NCBI GenBank assembly: GCA_037783415.1
Contig: JAZGTN010000064.1
Span: 1,302,001 to 1,366,000 of the forward strand
Source of the DNA: Leptasterias polaris
Lineage: Eukaryota; Echinodermata; Asteroidea; Forcipulatida; Asteriidae
Direction: 5' to 3'
DNA length: 64,000 nt
Shown: piece after piece, positions 10,935 to 22,371 of the stretch
Numbering within the stretch: the first letter of the stretch is position 1
Layout: each line of letters begins with the position of its first letter
Translations under genes and position numbers: made by a program
The notes under the pieces: model-generated
Databases searched by the model: none
Told to the model about the DNA's origin: nothing
The model's input: only the letters and a program-made list of their open reading frames with translations

Positions 10935-12664
10935 ATGGCCGAAGAAAATGATAACATTTTGGAAGAAATTTTCGCAGACAGTGGTTCAGAAATGTCATCT
11001 GACGAGGAATCGCCACTTGAGGACTCGGAGACGTCAGAAGACAGTGAGGATACAGAGCCGAGGGCCTCGACATCAACAGCAACATTAACCTGTTCTAAGA
11101 AGGGTAAGAAAACCAAAACAAAGCCGAATTTCAGGTGTGGATGGCGTGAAGCCAACTGTTACACACGGCGACCGCCTGTTAAATTTACAGCAAACACCGG
11201 GGCTACAGAAGACTTCAGTTCGTTCTCCCCATACAAATCTTCAAACTGTACTTTTGTGAAGCAGTGTGGCAGATGATGGTACTAGAGACTAATCGTTATG
11301 CTGAACAAATATTGGGAGCGGGGGCAGAAAATAAGTGTGCATGGAGACCAACTGATGTACCTGAAATGATGGCATTCGTGGCCCTACTTCTTTGCATGGG
11401 AATCAACAAAAGGCCTCGTTACTCCATGCATTGGTCCAGGTCTGAAATTCTACGAAGTCCCCTGTACTCAGCAACCATGGCTCGTAACCGATTTAGTGCA
11501 ATCCTAAGATTTTTTCACCTCGCCAATAACAGAGATGTCGAGGGCGACTCTCCCCGTGACAAACTTGCTAAATTACGGCCACTGTTAAACATTGTACTAC
11601 CATCATTCCTCCGGGTGTACCAGCCGGGACGAAGCCTTTCACCGGACGAGACGATGGTCAAATTCAAAGGACGGGTGAGCTTCAAGCAATACATGCCAAG
11701 AAAAGCCGCAAAATGGGGATTGAAATCTTTCTCATTGAACGAATCCGACACAGGGTACACATGTGCCTGGGAGTTGTTCACAGGATCGCAGCCCAGGTGC
11801 CCACAAGGCCAGTCCTCTGTAAGTGATCCCGAGACAAACCATCCATCCGAAATAGGGGCACCAGGCAACGTAGTATTGAACCTTTTGCAGGGACTCGAAA
11901 ATAAAGGACATTGCATCTACATGGACAATTGGTTTACTAGCCCGGCTCTGTTCTCCAAGTTGTCTGAGCTAGGATTCGGAGCTTGTGGAACTGTGCGCTA
12001 TACCACCCTAGGGATACCCGACGTAGCAAACCCCAAAAAATTTCCTATGAAAAGCGGTGCAGATCCCAAATTTTTTCAGAAAGCAGGCCAACTATGCGTT
12101 ATGTGGCAGGACACAAAACGTGTCACTCTCCTCTCAAACTATGGCGATTGCAGTGTCACTAGTAAAAAGATTCGGAGCCGGAAAACTTCAACAGGATTTC
12201 GTCATATCAAAAAACCGTGCATAGTCGAGGATTACAATAAATACATGGGGGGCACGGATCTGGCAGGACAATTATGCACGTACTATACTCATACCCACAA
12301 AACATTCAAATGGTGGAAACGTGTATTTATTACAATCCTAGACATATGTTTGCTCAATGCTAATGTCGTATACAACAGCATCCATACAAACAAGAGCTTG
12401 TCTACTTTGGATTTTCGGGTCAAGGTGATAGAGGCACTTATTTCAAACTTCGAGAACAACCCAGTTCACCATGCCCGTAAAGTGTCAAGTGCTTCAAACG
12501 CCCTTTCAACTCAGCACTTTCCAGGTCCGACTGTTGACGGGAAGAAACGTGACTGTGTTGTATGCAGTTCCACCTCTAATCGGAAACAAACTCGCACGAT
12601 TTGTAAGCAGTGTATCAAGCCAATGTGTGTTATACCATGCTTTGAGAAATTCCACACCAAGTGA
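10935..12664 (+). pseudogene. piggyBac transposase, frameshifted once
   Basis: DDE-type cut-and-paste transposase of the DDE_Tnp_1_7 family. The first ATG in frame is at 10935, giving an acidic Ser/Glu-rich N-terminus (EEIFADSGSEMSSDEE) followed by a basic patch. The frame closes after 11276. The catalytic domain continues in the +2-shifted frame from about 11240, so a single-base indel near 11236-11242 is enough to explain the break. Numbered from 11264, the three catalytic Asp are D128 (SPDETMVKFKGR), D221 (YMDNWFTS) and D332 (YMGGTDLAG). The C-terminus has the expected cysteine-rich zinc finger (CVVCSSTSNRK...CKQCIKPMC). All key residues are present, so inactivation looks recent. A short unrecognised intron is possible but less likely. 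Confidence 0.88.
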
Positions 12665-12779
12665 TAAATTAGGTCAACAATTCAACTATTAAGTTAATTA
12701 TGTGAAAAATTTGTAAAGCGGTTATACCATTATTGGAGAATTTCCACACCAAACTAATAATTTTCTAAACTTTCTGAAA

Positions 12780-13980
12780 ACTCCCTCCCCCCCCCCCGCT
12801 ACAATGTTGAATCCCACAATCGCATGCCTGCCAACAATCAACATTGAGGCGGGGGGGAGGGGGGGGGATGGTACTTAGAAAAAACAAGTATAGCACTTTG
12901 GCAAAATGTTATGTTAGTTCCTTCTTTACATATTGCTTCATGATAGGTGTAAATTTGATTTGAGGAGTAATTTTTTTCCAGTTCCTATTGTGCGTAATCA
13001 AAACTCTCTTCTGTTTATTGAATGTGCAATCCTAAAGGAATGTATTCAAACATTATGTTTATTTAAGGTTTCAGAAACAAATTTTACATTAATCAAAATG
13101 GCCGACTTAAGCAACTGTACCACATTGTTTGTATTTGGTTTCATTGGGTTCCTGCATCCTGAAAACCTCGCCATATTTTATGTTACGGGCCAAAACCAAA
13201 TTGGTTGGCGGCCATTTTTATTATTATAATGGCCGCCTTAACCGACTGATGCAATTACTTAATTATGTGTCTTGTTGGGTTCCTGGATCCTTAATACATT
13301 CAAGTTTCCAACATTGAGGAGGGGGGGGGGAGGATGGTACGTCGAAAAAAAAAGTATAGCACTTTGGAAATATTTTTTGTTAGTTCCTTCTTGACATAAT
13401 TGGTTAATGATAGGTAAAATTGTATGAGTTATTTTGTTCGAGTAACGTTCATATTGTGGTTAATCAAACTTCTCTTTGTTATTTTTAATGTTATAATAAT
13501 CAAAATGGCCGCCTTTTTAAAGCGACTGAACCACCATGGCAATTATAATTTATGTATGTGAGGCTCATAGACGGAGATACGGACCAAAACCAAATTGCTT
13601 GGCGGACATTTACAAATGGGCAATATTTTATGTCAGTTCCTTTGTCATTAAATGTAGAAATAAATAAAACGAACGATTTTACCAGTCATTTATTTATAAG
13701 TCATATTGTGCGTAATCCAAACTCTCTTGTTTATATTTAATGTCCTATCCTAGGAGCGGGTTGGGGGGGGGGGGGGTGCTTCCTAAAAAATTAATAAAAA
13801 CTTTTTATTTTTTTGGACGATTCATAATTTGCCAACAATCTAAATGGTCGCCTTAACCAATTGATCAACATGGGTATAGTCACCAACTCCCAGTATCTGT
13901 GAGGCTCAACCAATTGTTATTTAATTTTGGGCGGGTTTGGGGGGGGGGGAGGATGCTGTTTCATAAGTAATTTATTAAAA
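12780..13980. repeat. Diverged internal duplications in the piggyBac 3' half
   Basis: The block CAACATTGAGG...G-run...GTATAGCACTTTGG...GTTAGTTCCTTC occurs at about 12838 and again at about 13309, a spacing of about 470 bp. Weaker third and fourth copies begin near 13755 and 13925. The copies share TGTGCGTAATC(A/C)AAACT and AAACCAAATTG. No conserved ORF spans them. Confidence 0.6.
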
Positions 13981-14354
13981 CCTTATTTTTATTTAACGTT
14001 TCAAAAATATGTCTCATGCAGATTGGTATGAACAGCTACTTGACAAATGTTTAGCTTCAACATTTAAATTACTCAATTGTGTATTTAGTGGTCATAATAC
14101 CATACCTCAAATATATGTTAAAGGCAATGATTTAGTCCAAGGCAATATGCCAAAGGAAACAGTAATATGTTATTGGTTGCTCAACTTGCATTATGTGACT
14201 AGGACCTAGGCTAACCCCAATCTGCCTTGTGAGGGCGCTGTAACCTGAAACTTTGCAAAATAGTGTTGGTCTCCAGGTACGTAGCCATGTCAAGGAAATG
14301 TCTCTGGTCACCATGGCATAAGTAGCCAATATGTGTTGGTACTGAAAGGGTTAA

Positions 14355-14582
14355 CATCGGCGTTCTGTCACTTCTGTGCGCGGTATAGTTTTTAGTTGCT
14401 TCTAAGGTGGGTTATCGGCTCCTTTAAATGTCTTATTGTTCGTGATGGATATGATGTCTGGTGGTAATGTGTTCCAGTCTTTAACTGTCTGGGGAAGTAT
14501 TTGATGAAGCAGTATTTTTTGTTTGCGGAGAACATTTTGGTAGGCCTTGCTGTGAATGTGATTTTGTCTGGATTGGCGTTTG
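14355..14582 (-). mobile_element. CR1-like LINE 3' end, left palindrome arm, inner part
   Basis: Inverse complement of about 14902-15128 (shared TGATGGATATGATGTCTGGTG and GTGTTCCAGTCTTTAACTGT). It continues the fragment at 10546-10642 across the piggyBac insertion. The reading frame is degraded relative to the right arm. Confidence 0.75.
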
Positions 14583-14899
14583 ACCGGTTGTAATTTTAAA
14601 AACTTTCCTGCCGGGATCGGGACGGCAGCCTGACCATGGTGGGGAGTCTTGCGTATTTATTGGAGAGATTTCTGTATCAATTTGTAGTTTTACAAGACAA
14701 GGACAAGGCAGTACCCCCCCCCCCCCCCCCCCCCCCACACACACACACGATGTAGTTTAGGATCATCCAAGATAGGTTACAATGGATGGACAGTCAGTGA
14801 ACGTGATCATGAACGTGCTCTTCTTCTGCGATAACCAACGTTTGAGCTGAATCACTGATGCTGCAGTAGGGTCATCAAGTTCTGGGATGTCTTTTTGTC
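14583..14899. other. Palindrome spacer with poly-C and (AC)n
   Basis: The spacer between the two inverted LINE fragments. It contains a 23-nt C run at 14714-14736 followed by a short AC dinucleotide run. No gene. Confidence 0.6.
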
Positions 14900-15232
14900 A
14901 CACGCCAATCCAGACACAATCACATTCACAGCAACTTCAAGGCCTACCAACTGTTCTCCGCAAACAAGTAAAGACTGCTTCAAATACTTCCCCGTAACAG
15001 TTAAAGACTGGAACACATTGCCACCAGACATCATATCCATCACGAACAATAAGACCTTTAAAGGATCCGTTACAACCCACCTTAGAATCAACTGAAAACT
15101 ATACCGCGCAAGTGATGACAGAACGCCGATGTTAGTTAACACTACACAAAGCTGAGCAGACGATAATCGCTTATACCCCCAGAATTGATAGAATGATTTT
15201 TGAGAGCGCCCTCACGCGGTCAAAAATACGGC
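14900..15232 (+). pseudogene. CR1/Jockey-like LINE ORF2 C-terminal fragment
   Basis: The frame 14895-15095 encodes a short stretch ending KDWNTLPPDIIS followed by FKGSV, the conserved WN-LP motif near the C-terminus of CR1/L2/Jockey-type ORF2 proteins, then a stop and a 3' tail. Only about 65 residues remain, so this is a severely 5'-truncated copy. It forms the right arm of an inverted repeat with 10546-10642 plus 14355-14582. Confidence 0.75.
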
Positions 15233-15826
15233 GCATATGCCCGCTTATCACGTGGCTTCTTGCGAGTACACATGGCCAGCCTCGCTACCATGGGCAGCGC
15301 GCCGTAACGCCCGCTAATCCCGCGTACGTCTCTAACCCCTGGAAGAGAAACACTAAGCTTCGATTTAGCTTCCCCGGGTCGACCCAGGTCGACCCAGGTC
15401 TGACCCCATCAGTGCGTTCGAATAGCTCTGACGTCATTGCTGTGGCTCACCCGGGTGAGACCCAAGTGCCCTGCTCGTGGAGCGGGTTACTTGGGGCTGA
15501 CCCTAGTTCATGACGTCACGGCGAAAAACTTTCTGAATGGCCACCATTTTGTTTGTAATTCAGCGGGACATTTTAGGAAGTTTGACACACATTTTCGCCA
15601 TTACAACAGCGTTTTTGTGAGCAATAAGTATTTTTTATTCGAAGCCAGGTACCTTTGTATCACTGTGGGGTTGTACAAATTGTTTAACGTTGCAGTTTTA
15701 CCTTGAGAATAATTATTTTACGATGTTTTCGTGAATCCACGGAAAGTATCGGACATACGGCACAAAATGGAAGTAGTTCCGGTCGGCTGTCCCAAGATGC
15801 ATCGGTGTGAATGCTGGGGGAAGTTG

Positions 15827-15902
15827 GCGTTCGATTAGCTCATGGTTAGGGGCTCACCCGGATGAGCAGACCGGGGTCGACCCTGGGAATCTAATCGAAC
15901 GC
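15827..15902. mobile_element. Short MITE, TIR GCGTTCGATTAG
   Basis: The left end GCGTTCGATTAG and the right end CTAATCGAACGC form a perfect 12-bp inverted repeat around 76 bp. A related unpaired end (GCGTTCGAATAGCTC with GGCTCACCCGGGTGAG) occurs at about 15413-15456. Confidence 0.55.
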
Positions 15903-17504
15903 ACCCTAAAAATCAACGCTGATTGGCTTACCCAAAGTGACTACTATGCGTGTACGCTTGTTAAAAACTTTCGATCGCTTGTGGGGCGTAGTACGCGCGT
16001 GTAAAAATGCACGTATTTCGACGCAATACATTTCAAATGAATCATGTTTTTGTATGGTCACCCTTAACTGCATACAGTTAAATGTATCACAAAATTGAAA
16101 AAGAATGAGAGGGGGCCAGTTGCTCTATGACTTGTGCGTCATTTGACAGTGCGCTCTGCGTAGGTAGGCATACCCAGAGCTGTGGGGACTTTTATACAAT
16201 GGAACAAAGGTCCCCACAACGTTTTTCTTTGTTAAACTGGGTCCCCACAACCAGATTCTTTAGAAAAGGGAATAATAGAACAACAATAGGAAGTCCCCAC
16301 AACGGTGTGCGCACCGGGATATGTAGTCTCTCACACATAATGGATCAACCACAGGACTAATTAAAATTATATCCCTTATATTTGGATATTAATTTCAAAG
16401 TCACACTTCCAGGGGGATATGATCGAGCGATGCACTCTGGGAAAGAAAACAACATGGCGCCCGGCGAGATCGTACACCACTGGGAACGAGGTTGACATAT
16501 GGCCGCTGCGTTTCCGCGCGTGCTTCACGGCTGTGTGCACAGCGTATGCGTCGAAGCGCTATCCAGTCAGTATAGAGATCAGTATAGAGATTAGTGCGCG
16601 CTACAGACCGTATTGAATATGATGTCACTCATCCGGGAGGGCGCTAGAAACCGCGAGAGCGGATGGTTTATCGATCATCAGATTTCGGGTATTCGATTGC
16701 GCTGTTCATTGGCCTCGGAGAATCGATTCCACTGTTCGTTTATTTCTGAGATACATTTATTTTCTGAGTTGTTCGTTTAATTTCCGAGCTGTTAATGTGT
16801 TTTGCCGCCGTTGTATGTACGACGCGCGAAGTATTGTTTAATCCTGTGTTCTGTTTTCATTTTGCGTTTCCGTATTTCGCTTTGTATGATTTGCGTTCTT
16901 TACTGTTTTATTAATAAAGTCTCTTCTTGTTAGTTTTTACTGATAATTCTGAAAGACTTTATGAGAGGCTAATTTTCTTTTTATTTCAGTAATATTTGAT
17001 TTACGGGTTTTTTAAAATCCTAATTTTGTAAATTTAAAAACTTTTAAGAATGTTTTTTGTGTTGTTTCATGTTTTATCTTGCTGATTAATATTGTAAAAA
17101 AAATGGACCAATTTGAAAAAATTATATATTTTATAACTTGTGTTTCATTATTTATTCAAGCAGTTTTGTTTTTCTCGAATTTAATTATTTTTTGTGTAAT
17201 TTCTTTTATTTTAAAGTTATGTCTTTTTATCTGTTTTTTAAAGTTATTTTTGTGTTTCATGCTTTTGTTTTTAAATTAAAATATATTTGCGTGTTAATTA
17301 ATTAATTTTTCTTAAACTTTAATTTTTTTTTTTTAATTTTTTTTTTTTAAGTTTATCTTTTTTGCCCCAATGGCCGCCCTATATCCCAACATTATGCATA
17401 AAATAACAAACCTGTGAAAATTTGGGCTGAATTGGTCATCGAAGTTGCAAGAAAATAATGAAAGAAAAAACACCCTTGTTGCACATGTGTGTGCTTTCAG
17501 ATGC
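15903..17504. other. Gene-free stretch with scattered repeats
   Basis: No coding region is supported. GTCCCCACAAC recurs three times at 16210-16305. 16741-16836 is a direct copy of the inverted fragment at 4978-5070. 17040-17360 is very AT-rich with long A/T homopolymers, and the ORF at 17079-17279 is low-complexity. Confidence 0.6.
16741..16836 (+). repeat. Dispersed repeat fragment (copy of 4978-5070)
   Basis: It shares TTTATTTCTGAGATACATTTA-like and AGTTGTTCGTTTAATTTCCG-like blocks, in inverse orientation, with 4978-5070. It ends at GCGCGAAGTATTGTT in both places. Function unknown. Confidence 0.6.
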
Positions 17505-17540
17505 CAATAATAAAAGGCTTCGCTGAAGTCTTTTATTATT
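17505..17540. repeat. Strong hairpin in a 36-bp imperfect palindrome
   Basis: AATAATAAAAG is paired with CTTTTATTATT and, inside it, CTTC with GAAG around a GCT loop. The result is about 15 paired bases. No T-run follows, so it is not presented as a terminator. It may be a MITE core. Confidence 0.6.
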
Positions 17541-17869
17541 TGAGTGAGAAATTACCCTTTTCTTAAAAACTACGTTACTTCAGAGGGAGTCGTTTCTCAC
17601 AATGTTTTATACTAGCAACAGCTCTCCATTGCTCGTTACCAAGAAAGTTTTTATGCTAACAATTATTTTGAGTAATTACCAAACGTGTACAGTGCCTTTA
17701 CGTAAGCGTATCAGGGCAAACGTTAGCCTTAATGGCGAGATCGATCAGCCGTGGGAACGAAGTTTGGGCGGGGGGGGGGGGGGGTGTAAACATTGTGTAA
17801 CACACAGCGTTGGGTACCCAGACGTATCTAATTATTAATCTATTTTATATTTTACAGTAAACAATCTCA
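17541..17869. other. Gene-free flank left of the ISL2EU-like element
   Basis: It contains a 15-nt poly-G run at 17770-17784 and no supported gene. Confidence 0.5.
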
Positions 17870-18826
17870 ATACACGGGTTTATAGTTCGGCCGCCATCTT
17901 AGCCTCGTTCTGAAGTCGCGATGAAAAGTTACGCGACAAACGGCGGGGGCGGTATTTTTGAGTGGCAACGTTTGTCAAAACATTTCGATTCAAGTAGAAG
18001 AACGAATTTATCTGCATTATTTTCATCAGACGAAACAGCACCAGGTGAGATTTAAATGTGATGTTTATGGTTTATTTTAGCAGTGGTAGAACATCTTGCA
18101 GTACGTGCAACACGCACAAATTAGTATAAAGTGGCATTTTAACGTCATTTTCAGCAGGGGTGCTTGAAGTTTCTGGTGTTTGTTATTGTTTTATAAACTC
18201 ACTCACGTACGCACAGATCAGTTTGACAAAACTTTAGCATACTTACTACTTAATGAAATCATAAATTTTACTTGTCTATAGTATCATGTTCATACGCCTC
18301 CCTTCTTGAGTTTTTATTAATCTCTTGTTCACCTTTTTTGTACACCTATATATATATCGTAGGACGCCCTGTATTCAGGGGGTCCCTGAAATCGAGGCAA
18401 ACCTTTGACCTCTCTGCGCGCGATGTAAACAGTCCCTAGATACAATTTTTGTGGTTTGACTTGCCAAGCAAAGAGTCTCCTCTCATTTGACCAAAACTTA
18501 GAAACATGTAAGGCTCCACTGGTTAGTTGCACTTGTTATGCAAAAAGTTGTGGTATTTTAGGCATTTCTGCAAGGTACAAAAATGTGTCATACTGTTGGG
18601 GCCATAAAAAAAAAAATTCCCACCGAAAAAGTTTCATCAAACACTTTTTCAATTCACAATTCACGATGATCAAATCATGTGACTGAACATTCTGCTGAGC
18701 ATTCTGGGGAAAAAAATACAGAGGCTTAAAGAAGCCATGTGCCTTATATCATTTTCTAATAGTCTGGATAATTTCTTTTTGTAACACTCTATGATTTTTG
18801 TTGTTAATATTAAAATTTAAACATCA

Positions 18827-19025
18827 GCTTTGTGATTCGATTATCACTGTTTATTTATATGCTTTATTATAAATGTTAAGAAACATAAAAAGACACAAAA
18901 CTAAATAAAAATAAGATTTGAAAGCCAAGAACTATTTACATTTTTTTTTTTTTTTTTTTTTTTTTTTAGTTTTTGAAAAATACCATGGTTATTTTTAAAA
19001 CTAAATAAAAAATATGTTGAATAAA
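18827..19025. repeat. Repeat shared with 41393-41566
   Basis: GTGATTCGATTATCACTG, CTTTATTATAAATGTTAAG and AAAGCCAAGAA occur in the same order at 41393-41510, followed in both by a T-rich run, a block like TACCATGG, and AAATAAAAAATATGTTGAA. It is either an insertion in the transposon or a piece of the transposon copied elsewhere. Confidence 0.65.
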
Positions 19026-19396
19026 ATGAAGAAAACTGCTGGCTATAGAGTCATACACTAAGTCTCACAGAACACTAATAGTCACTGCAGATGTTTCTTC
19101 CACGTATGGCTTCACCCGGACACCATACTTTCTTGTTTGCATCGAAAACAGGTCAAACTCAAATCAAATGGGACGCTATTGAAGTCATCGAAGATCGGTG
19201 CGTGGTGTGAAAGTTTCAATGTCCATCACGTTTTAATATATGTTTGCATATTTCTTATAAACAAAGGAAGGTAATTAGGGCATCAGTTGATTATGGAATA
19301 TTTTTATTTTTTTTCAATTCAAAGAAAAAGGCATACTACATCGAAAACCGGACAGGGGAGGATATAGGTTATCAACTTTAGTCACTCGAGCTCGTG

Positions 19397-21540
19397 ATGG
19401 CCAACTCTCGGCATTGTTTTGTTCTCGGCTGTCACAATGGAGACTACCAACTCCAACTGTGGAAAAAAAAACATGAATGCCCGCTGCAGCCCTGCAAGTG
19501 TGAACCACCATTTAAGTGAGTAACTGTGTTTTTATTATTGTGCTGGAGGAACACTTTTTTTGTAAACTGTTTAACTATTGATGACTGTTTGATGGTTTGA
19601 ATTGTGATTTGACCTGCACCCAAAAATGGCTTTGCTGAATAATTTTGTTTTTCAACACAAACAAAATTATCATGAGATTTGTCTATGTATGAATGTAGAG
19701 TATAATACTAAATAGATGAGAATAAGTAATGACTGTTGACTTGGGATTTTATAGCACGACAATCATGTTGTTCCATATTGGTCAGAAGGACAACATGTTT
19801 CTGTGGTTTGGCCATGGGTGTCCTTATTTGCTTTGAGTTTGAACGTGCCTACTACCTGCTACACAATTGGGAACATATTATTCCACATAGTGATGACTTC
19901 ATTTGCCTATGAATTTTCCTCCATCATCATTTTCGATAACAAGTGCTGGGAAAATTGTTAAAAGATGTTTCATGCCCACAATTTAGAGACATGTTTGCTT
20001 TGTCCCCAGGCTGATCACATTTCCAACCCGTCGCAAGCCAGAGAGTAGAGAGCAGTGGCTGAAAGTCATCAACCGGGCAGATCCACAACATCGCCACCGG
20101 CTGCTGGAGCCATCAAAGGACCAAAGAGTTTGCTCGAGGCATTTTTTTAGTAAGTAGTGGTGAAGATACTGGGGCACCCTCAAACATTGCTGTCCGATTT
20201 TGCAGAGACATAATCTATGTTTGAATTAAGCAAACTGTCATTTCTATTGGTTACAGATGGTGGACCAACGGAGACAAACCCCATTCCAAGTCTAAATCTT
20301 GGGTATGTTCCGACGCCCGTTTCAGAGGCTACAGAAGCGCGTAAAAGGCGAGCGGAAAAAAGAAACCGACATCAACATGAGATGAAAAAAGCTTGTGCAG
20401 GGCCCAGCACCAGAACGACACACTCCAATTCTACCACTGCTTTGTGTTAGGTTTATCATCATGCTGCTCTTAAAGATCATCAGGAAACTGAAGGAAGACC
20501 ATTCTCAGCAAGTCACCGCTCTCGTCCGTGAAAATTGTGCACTGAACAGTAAAATTCGAGCTCTCAGGCTTAATCTAAAACGAGAACGAGAGAGAAAAAC
20601 ACAAGCAACTTCTGTAGCAGATGATCTTCTTAAGTCAGACAGAGATGTTTCTTTACTAACCGGTGTGCCTTCAAAACTACTGTTCCGAGAAATACATCGA
20701 AAAGTCGCTCCTCTCATAGAACGACGATGGCAAGGACTGAAACAACACGCGAAACAAGGCCTGAAACGCTTCAAGAAAATTTCAGGACCTCAGCGGAAGC
20801 TGAATTCCAAGGATGAGTTGCTGTTAACACTGATGAGGTTGCGCCTTGGTCTAGTCAATTATGATTTGGCTCGACGCTTTGGTATCTCAGCTGGGCTTTG
20901 CTCGCGCATATTCCATGCATGGCTCAGTGCTTTAAATTCTGTAGTGGGCAGATTTGTGCAATGGGCACCCAAGGAACTTGTAAACACAACTATGCCTGCA
21001 CGATATCGCCATTTGTCTGACCTCAGGTGCATAATTGACTGTACTGAAGTCTTCATTGAGACACCAAAGGATCTCTTTTTGCAATCAGTAACATGGTCTG
21101 ATTACAAACACCACAATACCGGAAAGATTTTGATAGGTGTAGCGCCAAATTCCATGATAACATATGTGTCTCGGGTGTATGGTGGGCGAGTTTCTGACAA
21201 GGAACTGACGATGACAAGTGGATTCCTTGACCTGTTGGAGCCTCATGACATGCTACAGGCCGACAAAGGCTTTCTCATAGAAAATGAATGTGCGGAACGA
21301 CTAGTGTCTTTACAGATACCCCCTGGAAAACGAGGAAAGGCACAGATGACATCTGCTTCTGTACAGAAAACGAAGCGCATAGCTAATCTACGTATAATAG
21401 TGGAACAGGTGATCAGGCGTATTAAAGTATTCCGCATTTTGAAATACGAGTTGCCAATTAGTCTTGTTCCTCAAATTGATGCAATCGTTGATGTTTGTGC
21501 TGGGTTGTGTAACCTACAGAAGCCCATCTATTCATCATAA
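19397..21540 (+). pseudogene. THAP-DDE transposase of the ISL2EU-like element, frame-disrupted
   Basis: Inferred exons: 19397-19515, 20010-20149 and 20257-21540, with GT/AG junctions that keep frame. Exons 1-2 encode a THAP zinc-finger-type DNA-binding domain (HCFVLGC, then TFPTRRK, EQWL, VCSRHF). Exon 3 begins GGPTETNPIPSLNLGY, typical after THAP in these transposases, then a basic Arg/Lys-rich likely nuclear signal. That frame stops at 20448-20450 and coding resumes in another frame: a coiled-coil-like KERERKT region, a helix-turn-helix (LARRFGISAGLCSRIF) and a DDE core. Numbered from 20395, the candidate triad is D215 (IIDCTE), D290 (QADKGF) and E337 (IIVEQVIRR). The stop plus frame change near 20450 suggests inactivation; a small unrecognised intron is not excluded. 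Role: cuts and pastes the element at its inverted repeats. Confidence 0.8.
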
Positions 21541-22371
21541 CTGTTGACTTCATATACATGTGTAATACCAGCCATTTGTTAAAGTTCCTTTTTAGAGCAC
21601 TCACCCACCAGCAAGGTGAAACATGTTTTGGTTTTTGTAAAGTTTGGGCCAAAGCAGAAAACTTATTGATTTGAACAAATTCCATTTATCATAAAACACA
21701 AGGGAAACTGACTGGGTAAACTTTAAATAACTTGGTTCAACCCCAAAACAAATTCCATTTATTAAGCACTTTATTGAATCTACTTTAAATATGCCTACCT
21801 CCCCTAAATCTGGTCAATAGGCAAGTGTGCAAGTACTAATTTCGAAACATTTTCACAAAATGTGCATTGTTATTGTTTCAAACTGTGGACCCTCTGAATG
21901 TTTTTCACCATAGATGGAGCATGTTGACATTTTTTAGGCATCTTACTAATTCTTAAGATTAACCACATTCGTGTATTTATAAGTGACATGGGATGGTGAA
22001 ATTGTTACTGTTTTAGTGAGTTGTTTAATAAAATGAAAAGTTGACTGCAGATGTTGTCTGCAGCTTGTTTAATGTTCTTGGATAGGCTTATACATAAACA
22101 TAGAGCTTCAGATGGGAATAACAAATAAATTGAGAAACCAGTCATTGTGAAAATGTAAGCTATTATTTTGAAAAAAATAACACCAACAAACATTTCTATC
22201 ACGAGTGTGCTCAAATCTCTGTGTAAAAGTGACATTAATGTTTAAACCCAGAGATAAATGCTTAACTAATTTAAGAATTCAATGAGCAGAATCACAAATT
22301 CTCACTATAGGCCAACAACAATTAAAAATTACTTGTACTTGAACTGTAGCATGGTGTAATCACATTCCTAT

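Larger units (their letters stand above)
10647..14350 (+). mobile_element. piggyBac DNA transposon
   Basis: It is flanked on both sides by TTAA (10643-10646 and 14351-14354), the target and duplication of piggyBac elements. The termini CCCTTTCAGTACC and GGTACTGAAAGGG form a perfect 13-bp inverted repeat. Inside are a piggyBac transposase with a frameshift and a non-coding 3' half that contains diverged internal duplications and several poly-G runs. It sits inside an inverted CR1-like LINE fragment. The matching copy at 15136-15139 still has an unoccupied TTAA. Confidence 0.93.

Noticed and set aside
17079..17279. 66-codon hydrophobic ORF
   Set aside because: It comes from very AT-rich, low-complexity DNA rich in TTT and ATT codons; there is no splice or family support.
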